Source: Planctomycetales bacterium
GTDB lineage: Bacteria; Planctomycetota; Planctomycetia; Pirellulales; Thermoguttaceae
NCBI GenBank assembly: GCA_007127495.1
Contig: SKZG01000424.1
Coordinates: forward strand, 1-15,300
Direction of reading: 5' to 3'
DNA length: 15,300 nucleotides
Program-made: the position numbers and the translations under genes
Shown here: positions 7,044 through 13,841 of the stretch, one piece after another
How the letters are laid out: each line of letters opens with the position of its first letter
Numbering within the stretch: position 1 is the stretch's first letter
Notes under the pieces: generated by a model
Database searches by the model: none
What the model saw: only the letters and a program-made list of their open reading frames with translations
What the model was told of the DNA's origin: nothing

Positions 7044-7712
7044 ATGTCCAAGCCTTCACCCGATTTATTGCGACTCTGCGTTATTGCCACCCCGGTGGGC
7101 GACGACGTCGACCGTGCCCTGGATGTGCTTCTGGCACATATTGCCGACCGATTGCCGATCGAAGCCGTGCGTGCATGGACATCGGCTGAGGAGCCGTCGC
7201 CCCACTTCGCCGCATTGCAGCAGTGCGACGCGGCGCTGGTTTGCGGTCGGCGCATCCCGCTCAGCGATGAGGCGCTTGCCCGGGTGCAGTGGTACTGTGA
7301 GCGCGGCCGTCCGCTGATCGTGCTGGGTGTAGGCGGCGCTTCGACATTCGCCCGATGGCCGCAATTCGATTTGGAAGTCCTTGGCATGGAAGCCCAGGGG
7401 ACCCTGTCGCCCCCCCGCGGTCCACAGCTCGTCGCGCCCCTCGACCGCTCGCATCCGATCCTAGCGGGAGCCGGCCCCCTGGAAATCGACGACTGCCCCG
7501 CGCGCGGCATCCGGTTGGCCGACGATGTCGAGCTGCTATTGGAATGCGTCGAGAACGGCGCATCGCAGCCGGTCGCTTGGACACGTCGCTGCGGGACGTC
7601 GCGTGTGTTTGCCACCGTACTGGGGCAATCTGGCAGTCTGGCTGCGCCCGGGTTCGCTGGGCTGGTGAGCCACGCACTTCGTTGGGTCACCGACTCCGGT
7701 TCCGGCGTCTGA
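7044..7712 (+). CDS. ThuA-like (trehalose-utilisation/glutamine amidotransferase-fold) protein
   Basis: The protein has 222 residues. The middle segment CDAALVCGRRIPLSDEALAR followed by WYCERGRPLIVLGVGG resembles the region of ThuA proteins where a central strand leads to a glycine-rich turn. The second half fits the family well: DRSHPILAG (H137), DDCPARGIRLADDVELLLE, then PVAWTRRCGTSRVFATVLGQ and the terminal FAGLVSHALRWV. ThuA proteins have a class-I amidotransferase-like fold without the usual catalytic triad and an undefined sugar-related role; they are abundant in planctomycetes. The ATG at 7044 is chosen because family-like sequence starts there. No Shine-Dalgarno is visible, and the frame stays open to 6792. 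It converges with the transglutaminase-like gene, whose stop codon is 29 bases away. Confidence 0.72.
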   Translation: MSKPSPDLLRLCVIATPVGDDVDRALDVLLAHIADRLPIEAVRAWTSAEEPSPHFAALQQCDAALVCGRRIPLSDEALARVQWYCERGRPLIVLGVGGASTFARWPQFDLEVLGMEAQGTLSPPRGPQLVAPLDRSHPILAGAGPLEIDDCPARGIRLADDVELLLECVENGASQPVAWTRRCGTSRVFATVLGQSGSLAAPGFAGLVSHALRWVTDSGSGV

Positions 7713-7718
7713 GCCTGA

Positions 7719-7756
7719 AAGTCAGTCGTCAAGCAGTAAGTCAGTCGTCAAGCAGT
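7719..7756. repeat. Perfect 19-bp tandem duplication between convergent genes
   Basis: AAGTCAGTCGTCAAGCAGT occurs at 7719-7737 and again directly at 7738-7756. The second copy contains the stop codon and last codons of the minus-strand transglutaminase-like gene; the first copy is in the intergenic gap. It looks like a recent slippage duplication. Confidence 0.85.
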
Positions 7757-8691
7757 TCGCGTATAAAGCGAGCTTGAGGCCGGCCGCCAGTGCCGGTGAG
7801 GTGCTCGGCGAGGTAGCGCTGGCGATCGCGCTGATTGTGCGGTGGGCGGAAGTTGTCGCCCTTTTGCAGGATCGGTCGGAATTCGGTCATGCCGCCAAAC
7901 TCTCGGCTACCCGCCGCCTGACACGGAAACCAGTGCCCCTGGCCTTGGTCGTCCACGAGGTAGAACTCGGGGTAGGTGTGCCCGGGTATCCAGACGGACC
8001 GCGCTGGAATTCCCGCCGCCCGGCAAATGGCGATGAACAGCGAGGTCATCTCCTCGCAATCGCCGGTACCGTCGCGCAAAGCGGCCAGCGCCCCTTTGAT
8101 CGGGCCATGCTCATACTTGACATTCTCGCGCACCCAATCGTAGATGGCCTCCACCCGGTCCCACGCCGTGGGAGCGTCCGCACCAATCTCCCTGGCCAGC
8201 GCGCGGATTCGCGGATCGCGGCTTTCGATCAGCGGGCTGGTGCCAAGGTAAATGCGTAGTTGCCGGTCGAGTTCGCGGTTCTCGGGGATTCGGTAGTGCG
8301 ACGTTTCCGAAGGAGGGAGCACTACGCTGCGTTGGATTTCGAATGTGACGATGGCCTGCGCCTCCTCGTTCGCGGGCAGGAACGGAATACGCACCACCAT
8401 CTGCTTAACCGTGCCTTCAACCATCCGGTACTGGACCGACGCGTTCGGGCTGATATCTTCCTCGACCACACGGACCTTTTGTTCCGGCCAATCAATGGGG
8501 ACGGGTACGGTGCCAATCAGCCCGCGACAAGGCTCGCCCACCGCTCGAACCACCATGCCGGCCTGCCAGCGGACGGTTCGCGTTTCCCCTAGTCCAGCCC
8601 CCCCAGAAGGGCCCTGCTGGAACTGTGCGGCGGCCGGAACGGCCGACAGGAAGCAAATAAACATTGAATTCAGAATTGACAACCATCGCAC
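7741..8691 (-). CDS. Secreted transglutaminase-like domain protein
   Basis: The protein has 316 residues with a signal peptide: (V)RW, the hydrophobic LSILNSMFICFLSAVP, then AAAQ as a probable cleavage site. A beta-rich domain follows (VRWQAGMVVRAVG; VTFEIQRSVVLPP), and then a transglutaminase-like papain-fold core. The core has DWVRENVKYEHG, the nucleophile C212 in GTGDCEEMTSLF, AAGIPARSVW and H238 in PGHTYPEFYL. The third acidic residue normally found in a WxPxDP segment is not evident; the equivalent stretch reads GHWFPCQAAG. It may be a protease, cross-linker or peptidoglycan-related enzyme, and activity is uncertain. The GTG at 8691 is chosen because GAGG lies six bases upstream and the signal peptide is then complete. 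An ATG at 8664 would leave a truncated signal. Confidence 0.82.
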   Translation of the reverse strand: MRWLSILNSMFICFLSAVPAAAQFQQGPSGGAGLGETRTVRWQAGMVVRAVGEPCRGLIGTVPVPIDWPEQKVRVVEEDISPNASVQYRMVEGTVKQMVVRIPFLPANEEAQAIVTFEIQRSVVLPPSETSHYRIPENRELDRQLRIYLGTSPLIESRDPRIRALAREIGADAPTAWDRVEAIYDWVRENVKYEHGPIKGALAALRDGTGDCEEMTSLFIAICRAAGIPARSVWIPGHTYPEFYLVDDQGQGHWFPCQAAGSREFGGMTEFRPILQKGDNFRPPHNQRDRQRYLAEHLTGTGGRPQARFIRELLDD

Positions 8692-8697
8692 GGCACA

Positions 8698-8701
8698 CCT
8701 C
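8698..8701 (-). promoter_or_regulatory. Shine-Dalgarno fixing the GTG start of the transglutaminase-like gene
   Basis: GAGG on the minus strand is followed by six bases and then GTG (8691-8689). It supports the GTG start that gives a complete signal peptide. Confidence 0.5.
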
Positions 8702-8944
8702 GTGGCACTTATTGGGAAACTTACGGGATCGTGGGGGAAGGCAGCCCCGGGGGCCACCGTTCTCGGCCGTTCCGTTTTCAGGCGCAAGACTGCTTTTCCA
8801 GGGGTGGCACAGCGGCGCGTGGCCGCGATGTTGGAGCGGCCTGAGCCGGAAACCGGAAGAGCCACCTTCTCTATTCTAGCCTATAGCTCCGTTCCAATGC
8901 CAATTCCGCCGTCCGCTGCGGACATACTTTTCTTTCGGAGCGGC

Positions 8945-8973
8945 TTGACCAGACTGGGGCGGGCGACTATCGT
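8945..8973 (+). promoter_or_regulatory. Putative promoter of the TsaC-phosphatase/rpiB operon
   Basis: TTGACC (8945-8950) is separated by 17 bases from TATCGT (8968-8973). The -35 matches the sigma-70 consensus at 5 of 6 and the -10 at 4 of 6 positions. Transcription would start near 8980, giving a leader of about 40 bases. Confidence 0.45.
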
Positions 8974-9021
8974 ACTAGTCAGGGGACAAATGAAAGCTTT
9001 GACGCGGAGGTCGGCCGGCTG

Positions 9022-10155
9022 ATGCCAGCGATGGTGATTGATTTGGGACGTGCCGAGGACTGGCGGGATGTGGTCCACCGGGCGGTCCAGGTCCTTGCTG
9101 AAGGGGGGATTGTCGCTTTTCCCACCGAGACGGTGTACGGCTTGGCCGCCAGCGCGTTGGACGAGTCGGGCATCGAGCGGCTACTGGCCACAAAGCAGCG
9201 CGCGGCCCGCCAACCGTTTGCGCTGGCCATCCGCTCCGTCGAGGAGGCACTCGATTATGCTCCCGACATGAGCGCCCTGGCCCTGCGGCTTGCCCGGCGT
9301 GGATGGCCCGGACCAATCACGCTGGTTGTCGACGCGTCGCACCCGGAAAGTCTCGTGCAGCGGCTTCCGGCGAAAGTGCGGCAATGCGTTTCGCCGGAAA
9401 ACACGGTCGGCTTGCGCGTGCCCGGCCACCCCGCCATCATTGACGTGCTCCAGATGCTGGCGGGTCCGCTCGCGCTGAGCAGCGCAAACCGGTCGGGTGA
9501 GCCCGATGCCGTAACAGCCCAGCAGGTACTCGGTGCGGTGGGCGACGGCGTGGACCTTGTGCTGGACGACGGTCCGTGCCGTTTCGGACAGCCCTCCTCG
9601 GTGGTCCGCATCGTGGATAATCGGTTTGAGATACTTCGTGCCGGAGTTGTCCCGGAGAAGACGCTCCAACGGCTGGCCTCTGTCATGATTCTGCTTGTAT
9701 GCACGGGCAATACGTGCCGGAGTCCCATGGCTGAAGTACTCTGCCGCCAATTGCTTGCGGAGCGTTTGCACCTGGAAATGGACGCCTTGGAGGACCACGG
9801 TTTTATTGTCATGTCGGCCGGGATTGCCGGCATGTTGGGGGGGCGGGCGAGTCCCGAGGCGGTCGAGGTTATGAGGGACTTCGGTTTGGATTTAAGCGGC
9901 CACGAAACCCAACCGCTCACGGAGCCCCTGGTAAGGAACGCCGATTTCATTTATACAATGACCCGTTCGCATCGCGAGGCCATTGTGGCGGAATGGCCCA
10001 CTGCTGCAAGCCGCACCCTGCAACTCAGCCCGGACGGGAGCGATATTCCGGATCCCATCGGCGGCCCTCTGGAAAGGTATCGAAGTTGTGCCACCGAGAT
10101 TCGCCGTAACCTCGAAGCCCGCTTAGACCATTTGGCAGAATTAACACAAGATTAA
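9022..10155 (+). CDS. Threonylcarbamoyl-AMP synthase (TsaC/YwlC) fused to LMW protein (arginine) phosphatase (YwlE-like)
   Basis: The protein has 377 residues. Residues 1-215 form a YrdC/TsaC domain that makes threonylcarbamoyl-AMP for tRNA t6A37: FPTETVYGLAASA (33-45), K58-x-R60 in TKQRAARQP, TVGLRVPGHP and SSANRSG (153-159). From residue 223 a low-molecular-weight phosphatase begins, with P-loop C227-T-G-N-T231-C-R233-S-P, SAGIAGMLGGRASPEA and the acid loop DIPDPIGG (D344). Thr at the fifth P-loop position, where tyrosine phosphatases usually have Ile, is the hallmark of B. subtilis YwlE, a protein-arginine phosphatase; the specificity here is inferred. The TsaC part lacks the extra Sua5 C-terminal domain, the phosphatase taking that place. 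GGAGG (9006-9010) lies 11 bases before the ATG; the ATG at 9031 is an alternative. rpiB follows after 51 bases. Confidence 0.88.
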   Translation: MPAMVIDLGRAEDWRDVVHRAVQVLAEGGIVAFPTETVYGLAASALDESGIERLLATKQRAARQPFALAIRSVEEALDYAPDMSALALRLARRGWPGPITLVVDASHPESLVQRLPAKVRQCVSPENTVGLRVPGHPAIIDVLQMLAGPLALSSANRSGEPDAVTAQQVLGAVGDGVDLVLDDGPCRFGQPSSVVRIVDNRFEILRAGVVPEKTLQRLASVMILLVCTGNTCRSPMAEVLCRQLLAERLHLEMDALEDHGFIVMSAGIAGMLGGRASPEAVEVMRDFGLDLSGHETQPLTEPLVRNADFIYTMTRSHREAIVAEWPTAASRTLQLSPDGSDIPDPIGGPLERYRSCATEIRRNLEARLDHLAELTQD

Positions 10156-10194
10156 CACAAGGAAAGGCCCAATAGCGGTCCATGCCCGACTTCT

Positions 10195-10201
10195 GGGGGA
10201 G
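10195..10201 (+). promoter_or_regulatory. Shine-Dalgarno suggesting a TTG start for rpiB
   Basis: GGGGGAG lies five bases before TTG at 10207 but about 20 bases before the ATG at 10222. It favours the TTG start, whereas family length favours the ATG. Confidence 0.4.
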
Positions 10202-10206
10202 TCAGC

Positions 10207-10680
10207 TTGTCACGAACTATTATGAATATCGTCATCGGTAGCGACCATCGCGGATTCCATGTCCGTTCGAAAATAAGCGAATTGCTCGCGAGGCTCGGGC
10301 ACACCGTGCAGGATGTGGGTACCTTTTCCCCCGAGGCATGCGACTACCCCGATATCGCAGCCCAAGTAAGCAAGATCGTCGGTTCCGGCAAGGCGGAACG
10401 CGGCATTCTGATTTGCGGCACAGGACTGGGGATGTGCATTGCCGCGAATAAGTTCCCCGGCGTGCGGGCGGCACCCTGCCACGACGATGTCACGGCCGAA
10501 ATGAGCCGGCGGCACAATGACGCGAATATCCTGTGTTTGCCTGCCGACCTTCTGGGCGAGCGGCTCATTGATGGGATGATCGAACTTTGGCTGAATACCC
10601 CATTTAACGGGGGGCGGCACCAGCGCCGGCTCGAAAGAATCCAGCATCTGGAGCAAGACGCCGGGAAATGTCCGGGCTGA
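10207..10680 (+). CDS. rpiB: Ribose-5-phosphate isomerase B
   Basis: The protein has 157 residues from TTG 10207 or 152 from ATG 10222. It interconverts ribose-5-phosphate and ribulose-5-phosphate in the non-oxidative pentose phosphate pathway in the cytoplasm. The sequence matches RpiB throughout: NIVIGSDHRGF at the N-terminus, DYPDIA, the active-site Cys in ILICGTGLGMCIAANKFPG (residue 65 counted from the ATG, close to Cys66 of E. coli RpiB), SRRHNDANILCLPA and GGRHQRRLERI. The Shine-Dalgarno favours TTG, while family alignment favours ATG. It follows the TsaC-phosphatase gene by 51 bases; the same three functions are neighbours as ywlC, ywlE and ywlF in B. subtilis. A duplicated ATTAACACAAG lies in the gap. 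Confidence 0.94.
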   Translation: MSRTIMNIVIGSDHRGFHVRSKISELLARLGHTVQDVGTFSPEACDYPDIAAQVSKIVGSGKAERGILICGTGLGMCIAANKFPGVRAAPCHDDVTAEMSRRHNDANILCLPADLLGERLIDGMIELWLNTPFNGGRHQRRLERIQHLEQDAGKCPG

Positions 10681-10933
10681 TCTTTCCCTTTTGTTGGGCT
10701 CTTTGCTTTCAGGTGGAAACAACCTTGGTCGTGACGTTGGCGGTCGGCTAGCGGAGAGGCCCATGGTTTCGGCCGCCGCCTTTCTCTAACAATCACGTTG
10801 TTTTGGCCGAAAAATGCCCCGTCCGCGTCCGGCTCCTGAACGGTTACAGGTTCGCTTTGTCGTGAAGTTGGCGATCGTAGCGGCCGCCGTCGCGGAAAAT
10901 TGTTTTTCTTGGCGTCCAAACCGTGGCAAACGC

Positions 10934-10962
10934 TTTTCATCGGAGGCGGGTTTTGCTAAAGT
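10934..10962 (+). promoter_or_regulatory. Weak promoter candidate for the gene at 11096
   Basis: TTTTCA (10934-10939), 17 bases, then TAAAGT (10957-10962). The spacing is optimal but the hexamers are only moderate matches. It would give a leader of roughly 125 bases. Confidence 0.27.
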
Positions 10963-10992
10963 CGAAGCATGGGGGCGCGGTGTCACCGTTCC

Positions 10993-11059
10993 CGAAATGT
11001 GTGCGGGAAGGCGACCGTCCCCGTGAACGGGTACGCCTTCGAAATGTCTGGCGACCGTC
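10993..11059 (+). repeat. Two-block direct repeat in the leader of the gene at 11096
   Basis: CGAAATGT...GGCGACCGTC occurs at 10993-11019 and again at 11040-11059. In the first copy the two blocks are separated by nine bases, in the second by two. The CCCGTGAACGGG hairpin lies between them. This could be a pair of regulator sites or a small duplication. Confidence 0.45.
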
Positions 11060-11095
11060 AAATCAACCGAACATCAAAAGCCTGGGGCGCATTGG

Positions 11096-11665
11096 ATGGG
11101 TCTGAATCGTCCACATCCCGAAGAGGTCGAACTCTTGCTCCGCAATGCCGAGTTGCGCGACGAGCTGGAGCGATACTTCGACGAATCGATCAGTCGCGTA
11201 AACGTGCAGCACCTCACCCTGGCCGCTGAAAACGACTTCCTGGCTAGCATGTTGGCCTGGGAACAGGCGCCCGTGCTGCCCATCTACCGATGGTTCGAAC
11301 CGGAATTGCGACCGCCTCGCCCGGAATCGCTCTCCGACGAAGACCTTCCCAATATTCTTGGCGCGCTCGTCGAAAAGCTGTATCAGAAGCGGATTCTGCT
11401 CGATTTCACGGAACATCTGAGTGACCGCCAGCTTTACACCCTGATCTTTCGCGATATTCTTCCGGCGCGCGAGAAGAAGATGGACTGGCCGGCCACGTGG
11501 CTGCATTGGGATTGTACCGGACCGACCGGCGACCCCGAGGTGTGGCTGCGTTACTACGCCACGGACCGGGAGCGCGAGGCTTGGGCGGAAACCTACGGCC
11601 AGGCGCTCCCACCCACCGCGCCGCTGCCCTACCCACGCGACCTGCCAACCGAGCCGGAGTCATGA
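11096..11665 (+). CDS. Conserved-looking protein of unknown function, 189 aa
   Basis: The protein has 189 residues and no family was recognised. It starts with a helical, charged segment (HPEEVELLLRNAELRDELER) and continues with DFLASMLAWEQAPVLPIYRWF, a Pro-rich turn, LPNILGALVEKLYQKRILLD and FTEHLSDRQLYTLIFRDILP. It ends in a Trp-rich and then Pro-rich tail (MDWPATWLHWDCTGP). The codon use and balanced composition argue for a real gene. There is no signal peptide or membrane segment, so it is probably cytoplasmic. I have an impression of a planctomycete-restricted family but cannot confirm it. No clear Shine-Dalgarno precedes the ATG. It converges with the phosphatase-fusion gene, whose stop is 64 bases away. 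Confidence 0.72.
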   Translation: MGLNRPHPEEVELLLRNAELRDELERYFDESISRVNVQHLTLAAENDFLASMLAWEQAPVLPIYRWFEPELRPPRPESLSDEDLPNILGALVEKLYQKRILLDFTEHLSDRQLYTLIFRDILPAREKKMDWPATWLHWDCTGPTGDPEVWLRYYATDREREAWAETYGQALPPTAPLPYPRDLPTEPES

Positions 11666-11684
11666 CCGCGCGCATGACCGCGCG
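11661..11684. repeat. 12-bp tandem duplication over the stop codon of the 189-aa gene
   Basis: CATGACCGCGCG is repeated directly at 11661-11672 and 11673-11684. The first copy contains the TGA stop (11663-11665). It is probably a slippage product. Confidence 0.75.
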
Positions 11685-11728
11685 ACCAACAGCAACCGTC
11701 GCCCTCTGAACGCTTGCAAGATGGGAAT

Positions 11729-13309
11729 CTATGACCGATTTCCCTCTTCAACCATGTCAATCAACGCTTCGAGAAAGTGCTGTACTTCTCCGGTGTCGGC
11801 GAGCCAATAATCGGCATGGCTAGGCAGCGTGTCGTCGCCCACCACAATGCCGAGCCCTCGATCTGCAAGCACCGCAAAGGCGTCTTCATCGGTCTCGTCG
11901 TCCCCTATGTACAACGGTACCACGGCATCTGAATCCAAACCCAATACCTCCAGGAGCCAAAGGACCGCCTTGCCCTTGTGCCAGTCGATATCCGGCTGCA
12001 ATTCAAAAATCTTCTTGCCACCTCGCATGCGCAGCTCCGGATGCCTGCCGGCCCACTCTTCCACGGCCTGGCGTACCTCGACAATCTGTTCCTCCGCCGC
12101 ATTTCGAAAATGGATGGCCAGGGCGAATCGTTTGCGTTCGACTTGCACCCCTTTTACATTCGCCAGATCACGTCCCAGCTCCTCTTCAGCAGCGTCCAGT
12201 TGCGGCAGCGCCGCACGGCCACCCTCATGTTCCCGCCGCAGGTCCGGCCCGCGTATATCGAACCCGTGGCTGCCGGCGTAGACGAGGTCGGGCAGGTCGA
12301 CCAGCGACTCGACGTCGGCGCGGTCGCGGCCGCTGATGATTGCCACCGTGGTCACTTCGGCCAGCCGGCGCACAGCCTGGCGCATGTTGTCTTCCATGAC
12401 CGCGTCCTCGGGGCGCGATACGATGGGCGTCAGCGTCCCGTCGTAGTCGAGGAATAGCGCCAGGCGCTTGTCCAAGCATTGTTTCCGGAACTGTTCAAAG
12501 CGTTCCAGCGCCGAAGGGGGGCGATGGCCGCCCACCCCACCATCGCGGGGGTCTTCTGGGATTTCGTCAAAGGAGGCGATAACCACGTCGGCGCCGCCCT
12601 GCTGCAGGGGTTTTGCCCGCCCGCTTCGAGCCACACCGACCACCAGTCCGAAGCCCCCGCGGCGGCCCGCCGCGACCCCCGCCACGGCGTCTTCAAAGAC
12701 CGCGGCATTTTCGGACCGGACGCCAAGCTTCTCGGCGGCGCGTAGAAACACGTCGGGCTGCGGCTTGCCCGGCATCTGATCGCGTTCGGCCTCCAGGCCG
12801 TCGACCATCGCGTCGAAGAGCGAGCCGATGCCCGCTGCGTCGACGATATGCCGGCAGTTTTTGCTCGACGAAACCAGCGCGGTCTTCACGCCGGTGTATC
12901 GCCATTGCTGGATCGTGCGCACGGCGTCCTGGAAGACCTCCACCCCGCCCTCTTGCAGGAGGCCGTGGAAGAGGGCGTTCTTTTGATTGCCCAGCCCGCA
13001 TACGGTTTCCCTACCGGGCTCGTCGTCGGGAGCCCCCCAGGGGAGATCGATACCCCGCGCCCTGAGAAACGATTGCGTGCCTTCGTACCTGGGTTTGCCA
13101 TCGACATACTTCGGATAATCGTCTTCGATGGAAAATGGGGTTGGACTTTTCGCCGCGTCGGGTGCGCGGCGGCGCAAGTAGTCGTCGAACATGGCTTTCC
13201 AAGCGCGGGCATGGACCGAGGCGGTGCGCGTAATCACCCCGTCAAGGTCGAGGATGACCGCCTGAAGCTCTTTGCCGAAGATGGCGATGCTGCACATGGG
13301 GCGCCTCAT
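11729..13309 (-). CDS. otsB: Beta-phosphoglucomutase-like HAD hydrolase fused to trehalose-6-phosphate phosphatase
   Basis: The protein has 526 residues and two HAD domains. Domain 1 (about 12-260) is of the beta-phosphoglucomutase type: D21-L-D23-G in [20 protein letters not shown], cap segment [20 protein letters not shown], motif [24 protein letters not shown] and [12 protein letters not shown]. Domain 2 (about 270-520) is trehalose-phosphatase: D288-Y-D290-G-T in [54 protein letters not shown] and [12 protein letters not shown]. It should release trehalose from trehalose-6-phosphate; the first domain may convert beta-glucose-1-phosphate to glucose-6-phosphate. The order matches the first two domains of mycobacterial Rv2006/OtsB1, without the glycoside hydrolase. 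No trehalose-phosphate synthase gene is in this window. The ATG at 13309 overlaps the rhodanese stop as ATGA, implying translational coupling. Confidence 0.9.
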   Translation of the reverse strand: MRRPMCSIAIFGKELQAVILDLDGVITRTASVHARAWKAMFDDYLRRRAPDAAKSPTPFSIEDDYPKYVDGKPRYEGTQSFLRARGIDLPWGAPDDEPGRETVCGLGNQKNALFHGLLQEGGVEVFQDAVRTIQQWRYTGVKTALVSSSKNCRHIVDAAGIGSLFDAMVDGLEAERDQMPGKPQPDVFLRAAEKLGVRSENAAVFEDAVAGVAAGRRGGFGLVVGVARSGRAKPLQQGGADVVIASFDEIPEDPRDGGVGGHRPPSALERFEQFRKQCLDKRLALFLDYDGTLTPIVSRPEDAVMEDNMRQAVRRLAEVTTVAIISGRDRADVESLVDLPDLVYAGSHGFDIRGPDLRREHEGGRAALPQLDAAEEELGRDLANVKGVQVERKRFALAIHFRNAAEEQIVEVRQAVEEWAGRHPELRMRGGKKIFELQPDIDWHKGKAVLWLLEVLGLDSDAVVPLYIGDDETDEDAFAVLADRGLGIVVGDDTLPSHADYWLADTGEVQHFLEALIDMVEEGNRS

Positions 13310-13629
13310 TCCTCGACCGGAAGGCCTGCCTGCTTCCAATCTGCCTTGCCCTCTTCGTAATCGAACACCTGCCGGTAGCCCAGTTCTTCCATGCGCCGCG
13401 CCGCTTTCGGCGAGGCTTGGCACTCAGCATTCTGGCAATACACCACTACGGGCTGGTCCTTGTCGGGGACCGCCTTCTGGATCTGCTCGTCGAAGTCGTC
13501 CCCCAGCGGCACGTTGACGGCGCTGGGCAAATGGAACTTGCGGTAATACTCCGGCGCCAGCACCTCGACGACGCGTGTTCCGTCATTGGCTAGCCGCTCG
13601 TTCAACTGCTCTCTGGTAATTGTCTTCAT
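13306..13629 (-). CDS. Single-domain rhodanese-like sulfurtransferase
   Basis: The protein has 107 residues and forms one rhodanese domain: TRVVEVLAPEYYRKFHLPSA at the N-terminal side, then VNVPLGD, the loop VVVYCQNAECQAS with the putative persulfide-forming C65 and a second Cys at 70, and the end GYRQVFDYEEGKADWKQAGL. There is no signal peptide, so it is probably cytoplasmic. The ATG at 13629 is preceded by GGAGAG seven bases upstream and overlaps the stop of the 70-aa gene as ATGA. Its own stop overlaps the start of the HAD/trehalose-phosphatase gene in the same way. Rhodaneses transfer sulfane sulfur; the acceptor here is unknown. A longer in-frame start at 13764 would only re-read the upstream small gene in another frame. 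Confidence 0.88.
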   Translation of the reverse strand: MKTITREQLNERLANDGTRVVEVLAPEYYRKFHLPSAVNVPLGDDFDEQIQKAVPDKDQPVVVYCQNAECQASPKAARRMEELGYRQVFDYEEGKADWKQAGLPVEE

Positions 13630-13838
13630 CGGATCTCTCCATAGCTTGGGTTTCGTAGTCGGTTCTGTCCCGGAAAGTGCAAAGTGCCTAACTCTCCGCT
13701 TCGCAGGAAGTCCGCCAATAAACGCAGGCGCTCGTTTGGTGTGTCCGCAGCCCGCGCGCAGCAACGGGCCGCCGTCTCGTAGACGCGGCAGATATCGGTC
13801 AATATCTCTCGGACCTGCTGGTACGTCTTATTCGGCAT
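13626..13838 (-). CDS. Small helical protein of unknown function, 70 aa
   Basis: The protein has 70 residues and no family was recognised with confidence. Residues 1-48 (TYQQVREILTDICRVYETAA, then ERLRLLADFLRSGE) are predicted amphipathic helices with three Cys. The last 20 residues (GTLHFPGQNRLRNPSYGEIR) look irregular, so it may be a truncated form of a longer helical protein. That the gene is real is supported by position: its ATG is three bases after the stop of the cytochrome c peroxidase gene, and its TGA overlaps the rhodanese ATG as ATGA. No Shine-Dalgarno is visible, consistent with translation coupled to the upstream gene. Confidence 0.65.
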   Translation of the reverse strand: MPNKTYQQVREILTDICRVYETAARCCARAADTPNERLRLLADFLRSGELGTLHFPGQNRLRNPSYGEIR

Positions 13839-13841
13839 TTT

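Larger units (their letters stand above)
8692..9021. other. Divergent intergenic region, 330 bases
   Basis: No gene is supported here. It separates the transglutaminase-like gene (minus) from the TsaC-phosphatase gene (plus). The plus-strand promoter candidate is at 8945-8973. On the minus strand TAGAAT (8878-8873) has only a TTGGCA at 19-base spacing (8903-8898), a weak promoter candidate with a leader of about 175 bases. The half nearer the minus-strand gene is GC-rich with small palindromes such as CCCCGGGG. Confidence 0.45.
10681..11095. other. Intergenic region, 415 bases, with possible promoter and leader repeats
   Basis: No gene is supported. The region after rpiB contains T-rich stretches but no clear terminator hairpin. 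A weak promoter candidate lies at 10934-10962. The remaining leader carries the two-block direct repeat at 10993-11059 and a small hairpin CCCGTGAACGGG at about 11021-11032. Confidence 0.45.

Noticed and set aside
8873..8903. Minus-strand promoter TTGGCA/TAGAAT for the transglutaminase-like gene
   Set aside because: The spacing is 19 bases and the leader would be about 175 bases, too weak to list as its own feature.
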